This document shows positions 20,955 through 32,445 of a stretch of DNA of 64,000 nucleotides, piece after piece. The position numbers were made by a program, and so were the translations under genes. The DNA is taken from positions 400,001 through 464,000 of the forward strand of contig JAPDOI010000436.1 of NCBI GenBank assembly GCA_029168955.1, given 5' to 3'. The notes under the pieces are model-generated. The model was given only the letters and a program-made list of their open reading frames with translations. It was not told the origin of the DNA and did no database searches. Position 1 is the stretch's first letter. Each line of letters starts with the position of its first letter. Source of the stretch: Aplectana chamaeleonis. Taxonomy: Eukaryota; Nematoda; Chromadorea; Rhabditida; Cosmocercidae.

Positions 20955-21985
20955 ATGCGACGGGTCGATTACATGCGGAAGATGTTCGCAAGAAGACGGC
21001 TAAAAGAGCGAATCTCTTGAAAGCGTTGGCAGGAAGAAACTGGGGGCAAAGCAAAGATTTGCTCACACTGACCTACCGCGCCACCGGACAATCCGTGATG
21101 TCCTACGCTGCTCCAGCCTGGAGCCCGCTCATTGCGTCGACTCACTGGGATCTGTTACAAGCTTGTCAAAATGCAGCCTTGAGGACCGCGACGGGAAGCC
21201 TGGCGATGGCTGGCACTACCCACCTCAGCAATGAGACGGGAATCATGCCAGTCAAAGCTCATAGTGAGATGCTGACGCTTCAATATCGAACGGTTGCGGC
21301 ACTTGATCCAGAACATCCCTCACACGACATGATGAAGAAACCAGAACCACCAAGACAGATCAGAAAGCATGTCAGAACGATCAAGCCAATATTGGTCAGG
21401 CCAGGAAACGCGGAAAGCATTCGCAAAGAAGTGCACAAAGAGTTTGTTGAAAAGTTCCTGGTTACTATGAACTCCCCCTTGCTAAGTGGACCGCCGCCGA
21501 GGATTGCTAAGGAGGAGGAGACTTTGCCAAGACCAAGTCGGGCAGCGCTATCTCAGCTCCGGAGCGGTTTCTATTCGAAGTCGCAATGGTATCTACATAA
21601 AATAGGAGCAGCCGATAATCCACTTTGCCCAGACTGCGGGCTTGAGGAACACACAGTACCTCACATGTTCCCTTGCTCTGGAAAGCCAACGCACCTCACA
21701 ATAGAAGATCTCTGGCTCAAACCAGTGGAAGTAGCCCATTTCCTGTCACTTCAATTATGCAATAATGAATTTGAAATGTAAAAAAAAGAAAAACGAATTA
21801 AAAAAAATAAAATCAAAAAAAAAGATTAAATAAAAAAAATCAAAAAAAAAGAGGGTGGAAAAACGCCCCACTCAGGGATCCTCCAAAGAAGAGGATCCCA
21901 GCAATGTTGCTTCGATGACGTCGTCAATATGACGGAAATTGGATCCAGGATCAGTGTGTATGGTGGATGATGGGCAACAACAACA
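20955..21985 (+). mobile_element. 5'-truncated non-LTR retrotransposon fragment inside the mariner
   Basis: It starts abruptly within the mariner transposase and ends in an A-rich 3' region followed by (CAA)n near 21975-21985. Mariner sequence resumes with TTGGATC...CATGATCCTGA at about 21990. Roughly 25 mariner codons are missing at the junction. Extreme 5' truncation is usual for target-primed reverse transcription. Confidence 0.75.
20969..21781 (+). pseudogene. Non-LTR RT C-terminal region
   Basis: The frame is open to 21781. It contains RANLLKALAGRNWGQSKDLL, LTYRATGQSVMSYAAPAWSP, a linker with ETGIMPVKAHSEML, and the knuckle CPDCGLEEHTVPHMFPCSGK (residues about 246-265 of the open frame), ending VAHFLSLQL. 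Layout matches the C-termini of the elements at 15115 and 60651, but the sequence belongs to a different family. RT motifs themselves are absent because of truncation. Confidence 0.8.
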
Positions 21986-22047
21986 ACAGACTTGGATCTA
22001 AAACCATGATCCTGAATAAAAACAAGAGGCTGAAGAGTGGTGTGAAC

Positions 22048-22899
22048 CAGGGGTGTGCACTTTCCGTTTACCAATTTACAGATTTTCCGAATTTACCTGT
22101 GTTTTTCGGAGAATTTTGATTTACCGAATTGCCGAATTTTTCTCGAAATTTCCAGAAATTTCTACCGAAGAGAAAAATCGGGTGTTTTTACCCGAATTCG
22201 CCTACTTCTCACTCGGATTTCACGTGATTGCAACTGTTATGGCATGCCCTTGGCACGATATCATTTCATCCTTAGTTTTTATTTCTCTTTTTTAACCCTT
22301 TGGCTTACCTTATGAATGTTCAAACAATCTCTTCACTTTTTGAATCACGTGCTTCTTCTTGTCGAGATATGTACCACTACGAGAAATATGTACATATTTT
22401 ATTTAGAAATGTTCACAGGTTCGCAACGCAGCAGTCCTGAAGCAGATATTTCAGGAAGCCGCACGGTGAAATGGGCGTGGCCAAGTGCATCGCGCCACAG
22501 TGCCCTTCCCTCATCCCACAAAGCACCACCAATAAAAACTTTTGCGCGCCTCCTGGCACAGTTGAGGCGGAAAGGATGTTTCCCTCAGCTGACCTGATTT
22601 TGAGTGACTACAAAAAGGCCTTGACGACAGAAAATTTCAAAATGTTACTCTTTCTCAAAATCAACGTCATCGGGTTCAGCCATTGAGCTCAGTCCATTAT
22701 GTAAAACTCGCTCATTATTTGCACTATCCTCATGCACTTTTGAAAATGATGCATAAATAATATTGCTTAATTGTGCTATCGTATGGGATATGTACCAAAG
22801 TCGAAGCCAGAATTTTTACCCAATTTTCCGTTTTTACCGCAATCACCGAGAAAAAAATTCGGTAAAAAATTGCAGAAAAGAATTTTCCGCACACCACTG
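22048..22899 (+). mobile_element. hAT deletion derivative inside the mariner
   Basis: The ends are CAGGGGTGTGC and GCACACCACTG (one mismatch). They are flanked by GTGTGAAC (22040-22047) and GTGTGAGC (22900-22907). Removing it joins mariner codons EEWCE and PGCSA. It is colinear with the element at 10923-13214 but lacks the MITEs and hairpin inserted there, so it serves as their empty-site reference. 852 bp. Confidence 0.92.
22540..22686 (+). pseudogene. hAT transposase C-terminal remnant
   Basis: The frame reads FCAPPGTVEAERMFPSADLI, then LSDYKKALTTENFKMLLFLK and a stop. This is the hAT dimerisation region. It keeps the ER pair that is GR in the copy at 12830. It is all that remains of the transposase in this 852-bp derivative. 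Confidence 0.78.
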
Positions 22900-23456
22900 G
22901 TGTGAGCCTGGTTGTTCGGCTTCGAAACCAGTTCGTCCGGAAATCGGCCAAGAAGGTTATGGCATCAGTTTTTTTTTTGGGATTCGAAAGGAATTTTGAT
23001 TGTACATTACTTGCGAACTGGCGAAGCAATTAATTCTGAATATTATTGCGTCCTTTTGAACCAGTCGAAGGAAAAAATTCGAGAAAAAAAGACCCGGTTT
23101 GCAGAAGAAAAAAAAATTCTTTTTCATCAGGACGATGCACCGTGTCACAAGAGCATTTTGGCAATGGCTAAAATTCATGAATTAAAGTTCGAATTGTTGG
23201 ACCATCCACCGTATTCACCAAATTTGGCCCCCAGCGACTTCCATTTGTTTCGAGAACTCAAAAATTTTATGCGTGCTGTTGAAGCGTATTTTGCAGACCT
23301 TCCGGATTCTCACCTCAGGGATGAAGTCCACAGATTGGAGGATCGTTCGAGCAAGTGTATTAATGTTCAGGGAGATTATACTGAATAAAAAAGTGTATTT
23401 TGAACTATAAAATTATGTTTTACTTATCGAACGACAAAACTTATTGAACAACCTGG

Positions 23457-23616
23457 TAGATACCCTAATCCCGCACAATTCGTGAAGAAATGCCGCCTCG
23501 TCTAGGAACGAGGCCTGGGGGAGCTAAGTTTGGACCGTTACCCTCCTGCAGCTGAACGTATCAAAATCAAAAATTCTGATGGGTTTAATTCCACTGACCC
23601 GCCTAAGAGATCGTTT
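23457..23616. other. Spacer, no gene seen
   Basis: A short stretch between the mariner target TA and the GC-rich foldback. No feature was recognised. Confidence 0.4.
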
Positions 23617-24664
23617 ATACTTCCGCCGCGGCGCGGCGCGACGAAAAGAGGGGGGCGGCACGAAGCTTGAAAAAATCGCGCCACTAGGATGCATAATCGG
23701 GCTGCGTCGACTTGATGCGGCGACGTCGCAGAATGAGGCTAAACAGAGCCTGGAGTAGCTTCGAAATAACACAAGGCCGATTGTAATGAGTGACTTCTTC
23801 TACAAAAGAAACATCTATAGTCTTCTGTATCATAACACCACACTCGAAAGCCGATAGGGTCATCGAAAAAAAAATCCGAGAAAAATGCATTCAAAAGCAA
23901 AAAAGAAGAACTTTTTACAACCCAGCCTACTCTAAACAACGCCCAGAACCTCGGAAGAACTTTTAGCGACGAATAAGACATAAAGCGGAGTTCAGAGTTC
24001 ATTCGAGGAGCGACGCGACGTTATAATTAGCCTACATATCGATCAAGCAACGTCGCGTCGCGCCATCGCTAGGTGTTCACAGTGAAGTGGCGCGATGCAT
24101 CGAATTTGACGCGCAAATGATGATCGCTCCGCGTCGATCGCATCGCGTTGCAATGCAACGCGGCTATATGGTCGTCGCGCGAAGGCACGCTCGTTGCTAG
24201 TTCTCTTCAGGGTTTTTTTTTCGTTAACACGTGAAAATCTAACGATGAAAACAATAAAATGAGCATATTTAGGACCACTTGCACTGGAAAAACACGAAAG
24301 AAGTTGCTGCGTTTAGTTTGGAATTGCCGTTGCTTGTTTACGCGAAATTGCGCACGTACGCAATTGCGCGTAATCGTTCAGCATTCGCACAGCGTTCGCA
24401 CCTGAATTCCTACGCGACGCGATTTTCGCGTCGCACTGACATGTGCCATCGCGTGGCCCCGCGGAAATTCTGAACCCCGCCTAAGATGCTAATGCGGATC
24501 GCGGCCGCCGCACCGCCTGCTCTATCCGAGTGGCGCGGCAGCACCAAGGCGGTGACCGCATGCGGCGCCGTTGGAAGGTCTCGAGCAGCAAAACTCTAAA
24601 CGCCTCGCGGCGTCGCTTGATCGATATGGCTGTATTGCATCTCACCGCGCCGCGGCGGAAGTAT
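23617..24664. repeat. GC-rich inverted-repeat element
   Basis: ATACTTCCGCCGCGGCGCGG at 23617-23636 is repeated in inverse at 24645-24664. The interior is unusually rich in CGCG and GCGTCGCG words (for example CAACGTCGCGTCGCGCC near 24049). It looks like a non-autonomous DNA transposon. The flanks suggest TA, but no clear duplication was established. No coding sequence. Confidence 0.65.
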
Positions 24665-25349
24665 GAACAACACCAAACATTTCAAAAGCCAAACACAAAT
24701 CGTTTCTCCTGCTCCAGACAGCAAGCGTGTCCTAACGCAATCCTTTTTCCTAAGATAACCCCTAGGAATTGAGCTATGAGAAAATCTCATTGTTCGTATG
24801 GAGCCTTCTTCGCGAAGCTACCTTGAACCCTTTCTGGTTATCATACATCAGCTTCGCCCAAAGCGGTTACTGATCAAGCTTCAATGACCGACCCACATCT
24901 AAACTATACAAAAACTAGTACTCTTGGGATAGCTAGAGTACAAAAAAAAGCTCATTTTTAGAGAGATATATCTTGAAAATTTTACCGTTCAAAAAAGTAG
25001 GAAATGCTGAAAATTGTTTAAAGCAGTCTCTACATAAGTAGTGAAATGACTTTCTTTCAACAAAACCGCCCCTGAGTTCAGAACATCCACCAAAGTTTTT
25101 TGTATCCCAGAAAAAAGGTCTTCAAATTCCGGGAGTTGTCAAAAGATCACTTGTATCAGAAAGACCGTATAGAAATAGAGATTTCTTTGAATTTCTTCTT
25201 ATTGCTAGCTCTTAGGTTCATAACAAGAGGACTGAAGTTTGAATACTGTTGATAAGCTCAACCTTTGCTTTCAGAATGATTCTGCTTTTTATTATCGAGT
25301 ACGGTTCCAATTATACTATTTTCTCCTGTTTTCGGGCGATAAGAGGAAA
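24665..25349. other. No gene recognised
   Basis: AT-rich, apparently unique sequence with scattered short frames. No domain, splice chain or terminal repeats were seen. Confidence 0.35.
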
Positions 25350-25833
25350 CTTCTTCTTCTTCTTATTTGCAGCCACATGAAGAGTTTTGCCTTAGGTTGA
25401 GAAACTGAGCGACCAATAATGGATTCGTCTATAAGTCCATTGTGGTCAGCGTGGTGAATCTCTCCGGACAGTTGAACAAATGTGCTATGCTATGGCCGAT
25501 GGAACCCAGGGTCAAGCGGGGCGTTGCGTAATTTTTCAAAATCGCAGCAACCCCCACCATCAATTTTTTTTCAAAATCTTAAGTTTTTGCAATCCCTCGA
25601 GGCGCGATTTCTAGGCAGTTTTTTTTCTTGCGAATTTTTTTTTATAGTTGAAATAGCCGATTCGTTCGGAAAACTTGACAATTCGGTTTCACTTTTTTTT
25701 CGAAATTTTTGCGATACCCACCTAACCTCCATTATTGCGACCCTCTCCATCCCCGTTACGAAATTTTGCAACCCTGCTTGACCCTGATGGAACCGCAGTC
25801 CGGGCAGACATCCGATTCGCTGCTGTCAACCAA
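25350..25833 (-). mobile_element. 5'-truncated non-LTR fragment (family of 60.6-64 kb), split by a MITE
   Basis: The 3' tail (AAG)n at 25350 and the following 150 bp match the 3' end of the element at 60611 (GCAGCCACAT, GAGCGACCA...TGGATTCGTC, CTCTCCGGACAGTTGAA). After the insertion at 25507-25786 the match resumes (CCGCAGTCCGGGCAGACATC) up to about 25833. Only the last ~70 codons, including the CPDCG knuckle, are represented. Confidence 0.8.
25507..25786. mobile_element. 280-bp hAT-like MITE with perfect 8-bp target duplication
   Basis: The ends are CAGGGTCAAGC and its inverse, flanked by ATGGAACC at 25499-25506 and 25787-25794. The host non-LTR sequence is colinear with its relative near 60760 once the MITE is removed, an independent empty-site confirmation. 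The interior is T-rich and non-coding. A second member is at 31966-32445. Confidence 0.93.
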
Positions 25834-26621
25834 AGGGGGGGGGGACACGAAAAGTCCGAAAACGCGGAGAACGTCCGCATCTTGGTTAAAGGTAGTCTCA
25901 AATTCAGCTGCACGCGATTTTTTTCTCAAATTCAATTTTTCATTTGTAAAGCTTCACTAGCTTTGTGAATAAGTTGCAAATGTGATCGTATCAATAATAT
26001 GATGAATCGAATATAAGGAAACCTTCCAAAGAAAAGAATGAGATCGTTTTGCACACTAAACAGTGCAACTCCACGTATAAATGAATAAAATGAATAAATA
26101 AACTCACAGGGCATAAACACTTGAAGTGTGAACAGAGAACTAATACAAAATTTCAAACAAATTCACACAAACCTCGTACTATTGATCGTGCTGTACGGAT
26201 TCGCTTGTATAGCATTGGCCTTCAACTGTGGAACGTGGTTGGACGGATGAGCGGTGGCGATACCCGGATTGGAACCCTCACCACAATGACTAAAACAACG
26301 AGAAATGGAAAGTAAAAAAGGTTTTTGTAGCGTTCCGATTTGGCCTGGCTCGGCTTGGGATTTAGTGTATCAGAAGAATCTCATCTTCAGGCCCGCTGGA
26401 GATGTCAGACAAAGAATATGGCCGGATTCTTGAACAACTGGGGCCGCTCGCAACAAATCGTACGCATGGGGCTGATTTCGGAACTCGGAAGACCCTTTCC
26501 CTCACAAAAAAAGCTACAAAGCGTTTCACAAGCTTGAGGTCAGCACACCTTCAAAAACAGCATTTAAGCACCGCATTTCCAAAAATACGAGACTATAAAC
26601 GAGTACTCACAGCTCCAGGAA
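25834..26621. other. No gene recognised
   Basis: Some frames (for example 26402-26629 plus) are open, but no domain or exon chain was found. The sequence up to 26621 is the target flank of the next element. Confidence 0.35.
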
Positions 26622-26653
26622 CTCCTTAGTAGAGTGAGGACTTTTTAAAAAGA

Positions 26654-27050
26654 GACCGAACGAACGAATTTCGAATAAATTCGTTAATTTTTTATTTCGA
26701 ACGAACGAATTTCGAATAAATTCGTTAATTTTTTATTTCGAACGAACGAATTTCGAATAAATTCGTTCATTTTTTATTCCGAACGAACGAATTTCGAATA
26801 AATTCGTTCATTTTTTATTCCGAACGAACGAATTTCGAATAAATTCGTTCATTTTTTATTTCGAACGAACGAATTTCGAATAAATTCGTTCATTTTTTAT
26901 TTCGAACGAACGAATTTCGAATAAATTCGTTAATTTTTTATTCCGAATGAACGAATTTCGAGTAAATTCGTTCATTTTTTATTCCGAACGAACGAATTTC
27001 GAATAAATTCGTTCATTTTTTATTTCGAACGAACGAATATTCGAAATTCG
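26654..27050. repeat. 41-bp subterminal tandem array (left end)
   Basis: About 9.5 copies of a unit built from CGAACGAACGAATTTCGAAT and AAATTCGTTMATTTTTTATT. The measured period is 41 bp. Units differ mainly at TTAAT versus TTCAT and TTTCG versus TTCCG. It begins about 24 bp inside the transposon end. Confidence 0.9.
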
Positions 27051-27357
27051 AATGACGAATAATTTAAGCATTCATAGCATTATCGCGCAACTGCGAAGTG
27101 AGCGGCACTAACAAGTTGAATTCTTCTTCTAGAGCTTTATTTCCACTTACAATTGGAATTAATAAGGCACGACTCATCTCTAGACCTGTACGGGCTACAA
27201 CGCAAAGAATGCTACAAACTCAACTTTTCCTCTGTAGCTTAGCCTAAGGAGCTTATTCGAGGACCTAACTAACTTTGCCTGCTCCATAAGCCAGCGAGAT
27301 TGGTGGAGCAGAGCTCCATAGTTATCTCCAGAGGGTACTTTCGCCTCCATCGTTTAA

Positions 27358-27838
27358 AGGCAGTGTTCACGATAATCTTTAATTTTGAGATTATTCGCTA
27401 TATCGATTAACTGGTCCCCGGGTAGATCTAAAATGACGTAGAAATTGAGAAAAACGCAACAGAAGTACGCGAAATCCTTAAGTATCACCCCGCCTCTTTA
27501 TCACAGGAATTGTTTGTTGTGACAATGAAATCTTTTGTGGAAGCGTCCTTTGCAATTCTTTACTCTCTATTGCTCCGTTCCTTCCTTAGAGCCCTAACTG
27601 ATTCTGCTTTGCATGAAATATTCTTCTATTTTCGATTGACACAGTTTTCCTCCGCTGACAACCACCATTAACATGTTTATCCGACCGGACAACTGGCTCA
27701 TGTTAAAGAATAATGTCACTGAAACACGACGTTTTAATTCGTTTCTCGCCATTTCTTCGTAATTTTGGTAACACTTGGAGGCCAGCGCATTGTTTTATGT
27801 GAAAAACTCGCGGATGAAAATCATCGTGAACACTGCCT
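27358..27838. mobile_element. TTAA MITE, copy d
   Basis: The ends are AGGCAGTGTTCACGATAATC and inverse. TTAA lies at 27354-27357 and TTGA at 27839-27842. 481 bp, non-coding, nested in the hAT-like element. Confidence 0.85.
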
Positions 27839-28229
27839 TTGAATGAGAGGTGCAGAGTTCTGCTGGAGCCAACAACGGGGTTCGGCTCTACCGACCTGGC
27901 TGGCTTACTCTGAGAGAATCTTTTGCGCTAATACCGTGATGCTCCCGTGATTCGCGTACGTTCCGCGATATTTATCCAATCGACTCATCCATTGACATTC
28001 TCGTTCTCATACCGTGATAATACCGCGATCGTTGAGAGGTTTACGGCGCTAATACCGTGGTGCACTCGCGATCCGCGATGGTACCGTGATCGTCTCCCCC
28101 CGCTCCCGCGTTCTCATGTTGTGCAGATTTGTAAAGCAGCGCGAAATGCGGCGAGGGCAATTCCTTATAGCTTCGTGTTGATCTGATAGGCAGCACTCGC
28201 TCGGGTGAAACATCGAGAGGGCCTGGATG

Positions 28230-28600
28230 CGGTACCATCAGAAGGCTGGAAGAATCTCGCGATCGTCTCGCGATAGTTCCAAGCTCGGTTCGTCGCGGAT
28301 CCGCGATGTAACGCCCCGACTACGTCAATGTATAGACGCGATTCGCCCTCAGGTTGAAACTGGTAGGATCTCGCAATCGTTCCGTGATAGGCCCAGGCTC
28401 GACTCCTCGCGGTTTTGCTATAGAGCATCGTGGGAGCATCGATGAACGAACGCGGTACACTCTCGGTTTGAGACTGGCAGAATTTCGCGATCGTTGCGCG
28501 ATAGCCCCTTGCTAGAATCCTCTCGACCCCTACCAGAAACCGGAGATTCTATCCGTGAACGATCGCGGGGGATCCTCTCAGAGTATGGAGCGAGCAAAGT
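28230..28600. repeat. 114-bp degenerate tandem repeat
   Basis: CTCGCGATCGT-type cores start at 28256, 28370 and 28484, exactly 114 bp apart. They are followed by GCGATAG and a GCTCG block. The region 27940-28110 carries looser GCGAT/ACCGTGAT words. No coding interpretation. Confidence 0.7.
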
Positions 28601-28955
28601 TAGGAATCCGAATATCATTCGACGCAGAATTTTACGTAGATTTCAAAAACAACCCTCACCAGGTTAAAGAGTTATAGGCGAAAAACCGGTGTTTCGTAAA
28701 ATGAATTAGGCTGAAGGATTGAGAATAGTTTTTCAAACTGGAAGCACAAGTTGACGCAGAATTCTATCTCCAAGCACAAAAAAGTTATGGACGAAAAACC
28801 GTCAGTGACACCCACACAATCTTGAAAATGACTTGCATGAATGTTGGGTGACTTTCATTCTTTTTCGAGGCGCGTACTGGGGGGGGGGAGATCGGAGTAC
28901 GGGGCGGAGTTTATTGCTCCGTCGGCCAATCGACAGACGTCTTTCCACCACTTAA

Positions 28956-29414
28956 AGGCATCGTACGCGCAGGAAACCGTATATTATTTTTTATGTTTTT
29001 GTGTAGCTTGGCCTCTGTATTGAACGAAAATGTCGAAGGCGCCCACGAAAAACTTCCATTTGTGAAGAAAATTCATTCGGAAAACATTGTAAATACGAAT
29101 TTGAATTTCGCGCCAAAATCGTTTTTGAGGTTTTTCTGCATTTAGGGGCATCGTCACTGTTATTCTCGAAGTTTTTCTACATGTGGAGTTTGTGCCGTAA
29201 CTGTTTTTCATGTTGTCTGCCGGTCGGATCAACATTCTATGAAAAAGTGCTAGATGACTGGTGAGAACTGATGGCGGATCTTCATCTTCAACCTCTTCCA
29301 ACCTCATAACCCAAGGTTTCTGAAGCGCCAAAACTCACCGATGTGATCTACCGGGCTCGTTCATGAAATTGAGCCCAAAAAAATGAAAATTGATTTTTAG
29401 CGCGAACGATGCCT
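28956..29414. mobile_element. TTAA MITE, copy e
   Basis: The ends are AGGCATCGTACGCGC and AGGCATCGTTCGCGC (inverse). Perfect TTAA lies at 28952-28955 and 29415-29418. 459 bp, no coding sequence. Confidence 0.85.
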
Positions 29415-29869
29415 TTAAGGCGTGGGTGATTGGTCAACGGAGGAATAAACCCCACCCCCACGTATTCCCATCTCCTCCTGTGCCTCGAGGCGTTTCACCG
29501 GTTGTCACCGGTTTTACTAATTTTCCCAATGATGGAGGTTCCCCCTTCACCTGCCCAGAGGTGAGGGTTGGTGGAGTACATGGCTCCACCCAACGAAGCT
29601 ATGGTTGGTGTTATCATTGCCCAGCGGCATGGACAAATGGGAGTGGCCAAGTGCGATTGACATATGGCTCCCCCTGTTAGAACCGCCCTAGTAGCCTCAT
29701 CAGACGGTGTGGGGAAAAAATTTAGTTCTTGCGATCGGGAAAATGGAACAATGGAGTAATGAAGAGACTGATATCAGTCTTGAAAGGTATGTCGATTCCT
29801 TCATACATTGGAGCTGATTTTCATATTTTTTGTTAAACCAGCTCGGGTATTCAAATTGGAATAACGTTC

Positions 29870-30235
29870 GAATATTCATCTCTGCGAATAATCGAATTCG
29901 AATAATATTCGAATATTCACCTTTCCCGAATAGTCGAATTCGAATAATATTCAAATATTCACCTTTCCCGAATAGTCGAATTCGAATAATGTTCGAATTT
30001 TCACCTTTTGCGAATAGTCGAATTCGAATAATGTTCGAATTTTCACCTTTTGCGAATAGTCGAATTCGAATAATGTTCGAGTTTTCACCTTTTGCGAATA
30101 GTCGAATTCGAATAATGTTCGAATTTTCACCTTTTGCGAATAGTCGAATTCGAATAATGTTGGAATTCTCACCTTTTGCGAATAGTCGAATTCGAATAAT
30201 GTTCGAATATTCACACTTTTCGAATATTCGAATGT
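29870..30235. repeat. 42-bp subterminal tandem array (right end)
   Basis: About eight units combine TTCACCTTTTGCGAATAGTC with GAATTCGAATAATGTTCGAA. Period 42 bp (30001 to 30043 checked). The earliest two units have CCTTTCCC in place of CCTTTTGC. It lies about 65 bp inside the right end of the element. Confidence 0.9.
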
Positions 30236-30309
30236 TCGAATGGAAATTCGTTCGAAAAATTCGAACATTTATTCGAACTCGAATATTCGGTCCTCACTCT
30301 ACTCCTTAG

Positions 30310-31886
30310 GCCCAGTCCAAATTAGACGACAGTCCGACTTAGTCCCCCTAAGGTCGTCCATGTGCCTGCATAGCCCGCACTCGACGGGATGCCACAATGG
30401 TTAACTATACTTGGGCAAAACTGTAAAAATTTTCGAACTTCGAATTTTCGAATATAATCGAAACTCAAATTTTTCAAATTTTCGAACATTTTTTTTCGAA
30501 TTTTTGAATGATTTTTTTCCAATTTTTCAGATAGATTTTCTCTAATTCAAAAATGATAGCTTCGATTTTGAAAATTATTTTCGAGCTGTCATTCACTGGT
30601 TGCTGATGCTTAAGATACTGCATCCGAATCGTCTCACAGCAGTGATGATCGCGAATCCGTCGTGGCACTATCGCGGTACAGTCGAAAGTAGCGGTACCTT
30701 CTCGGCACTGTCGCGGCGAGTTTTCCCAGAGGCAGACTAAGTTGGGAAAAACCGCTACGAATTTCTCTTTTTATAATTTTTCAAGCATCTTATGTCTTAT
30801 TTTTTTTCTGTAGCTCATTTTCAGTTTTTTGATTAAAAATATTATCCCTCGAGTTGTTTCCTATTAGTCTTGAAATGTTTCACTAGCACTACTGCACCAG
30901 AATATCGATGTTTTGGCCAAATTCGCTCAACTGTCTAAGCCGAATCTGTCTAAGCTCAGAGGGTACAGAAGTGGACGCCAATTCGCTAAACACAACTTAT
31001 TATAACCACTCGAAGTCAGAATTTTTGGAGTAGTCATAGTAGATTAGTGAGCTCAATCGCCTCCCTACATATTTCAAGAAACTGCTTCTTGAGAAAGGGA
31101 GGGTTTCGGAAGCTAAAACCCTGGTACTCTCCATATCTGGCTGGCAGCTGCATAATAAATGTGAAAAAGAGAGAAGAACAGTTTGCATTGGTTGGCAGTT
31201 AAAGCCAGCGTATCCAACCGATGGAGCACGTGACACGGTGACGAAATTTTTCACGCGATGCAAGCGTGCGCTATCCCAAAATCAGGCGTCGGTTGAATAG
31301 GTCAAGATGGTGCTTTGATAAAGTGTGCTTTTTAAGATCGATCAGAAAAACAGACTTCTAATGAAATAATGATTGAGCATTTCAATTACTCGAATTTCGA
31401 AAATGCTCTTCAAAGTATCCGAATTTCGAATAATATTCGAAAGCCCGTTCTCAAAACATTCGAATTTTGAATACTATTCGAAGACCAAAATTTTCGAATT
31501 CTGAATGATTCGAAATTCGAAAAATCATTCGAATATTTTTCGAATAATATAATTCGGTCCGAAGTATAGTGTTAACCCATTCACAACGACGTGCCCCACC
31601 TGTGGGACACGCTTTTCAAGAATCGATTTCTCTGCCACAAGAATGAATTTCCAAACTTACGTTCAATGTATTAGCCTATCCTAAACTCGACTACAAAAGT
31701 CGTGGTCCGTCAGCAGCTCCACTATAGCACTTTTGCGAAAATACCTGGGGCTCAATATGAAAAAATCGTCGATAAACAATTTTTCGAGCTCGTTAATTCT
31801 TTTTTCTTTACTGCCATTTTTCAGCTTTATCAGCGGGAAACCTCAGCTGGAATCACGTTCTGCCCACTTGGGAAGGTGCCACTATA
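30310..31886. other. Dispersed repeats, no gene seen
   Basis: 30410-30600 is an inverse relative of 1660-1960. 31385-31555 is another TTCGAA-rich block ending GGACCGAATTATA (inverse sense), similar to the right end of the element at 26630. From about 31570 sequence resembles 40085-40240 (CGATTTCTCTGCCACAAGAA; a CCCACCTGTGGG palindrome), the left part of repeat R. No coding sequence was recognised. Confidence 0.45.
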
Positions 31887-31965
31887 CCCTGTCCCAAACG
31901 AAATGGCAAGCGAAGAGTCCAAATAAGCAGCGCCCCCTCTGCGTCTCTGACATTTTCGGATTACG

Positions 31966-32445
31966 CAGGGTCAAGCAGGGTTTTGAAATTTCTCAACAGG
32001 GGGGGGGAGGGTGTCGCAAATTTTTGGCCCGATATTGGAGGTTAGGGTGATCGCAAAAATTCCGGACCAAAAATGGAAATTTCTGGAAGTAAAAAAGTTA
32101 GAACTCATTTTCCAATACCGAAAAAATTCAAAAATTCTCGCAAAAAAAGCAAAAAAATATTCTTCGTAGGATCGCGAAAATTTTGGATTTTCGAAAAAAA
32201 AAGGGTTATGGTTATCGTGTATTCCAATCCCTGAAGAGGCGGGAGAAACGGGAGAGATGCAGCGAGTGGGCTGTCGCTAGCCCGTGCTGCGTCCAATCTG
32301 GAACCTCGCTCCTACCACGCTTCTCCCCCGTTTCTCCAGCCTTCTCAAGGGTTGGAATACACGATGGCCACCACCCAAAAAAAAATGATGGCCGGGAGGG
32401 GTAGCTCCGATTTCGAAAAACTACACAGCGCCCCGCTTGACTTTG
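31966..32445. mobile_element. hAT-like MITE, second copy of the CAGGGTCAAGC family
   Basis: The ends are CAGGGTCAAGC and GCTTGACTTTG. They are flanked by GGATTACG (31958-31965) and GGATTACT (32446-32453). The opposite arm of the host element reads continuously through this site, confirming the insertion. 480 bp with G-runs and TCGCAAATTTTTGG; no coding sequence. Confidence 0.88.

Larger units (their letters stand above)
21986..23388 (+). pseudogene. Mariner transposase, catalytic half (discontinuous)
   Basis: Before the hAT insertion the sequence reads TWI-NHDPE-KQEAEEWCE with two stops. After it (22900 on) comes PGCSASKPVRP and, following a T-run frameshift near 22975, FWDSKGILIVHYLRTGEAIN. 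FHQDDAPCHKS contains the second catalytic Asp and PPYSPNLAPSDFHLF the third. Exactly 34 residues separate them, the D34D spacing of mariner. The first Asp is missing, so the enzyme is inactive. The frame ends at 23388, shortly before the 3' inverted repeat. Confidence 0.85.
20395..23456 (+). mobile_element. Mariner element, interrupted by two insertions
   Basis: The terminal inverted repeats share TTGTTCAATAAGTTTTGTC (20401-20419 and the inverse near 23431-23450). They are flanked by TA at 20393-20394 and 23457-23458, the mariner target duplication. Transposase sequence occurs at 20493-20954 and 21986-23388. It is interrupted by a non-LTR 3' fragment (about 20955-21985) and a hAT deletion derivative (22048-22899). 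The type resembles mariners described from hookworms, which is an inference from memory of the family. Confidence 0.9.
26630..30301. mobile_element. 3.7-kb hAT-like element with perfect 8-bp target duplication
   Basis: The ends are TAGAGTGAGGAC and its exact inverse, flanked by CTCCTTAG at 26622-26629 and 30302-30309. Inside each end lies a TTCGAA-based tandem array (41-bp units left, 42-bp units right). The interior holds two TTAA MITEs (27358-27838 and 28956-29414) and a 114-bp tandem repeat. No transposase is visible. Superfamily is inferred from the 8-bp duplication. Confidence 0.9.

Noticed and set aside
29830..30309. 159-codon frame with repeated EFSPFANSRIRIMF
   Set aside because: It is the direct translation of the 42-bp subterminal array of a transposon.
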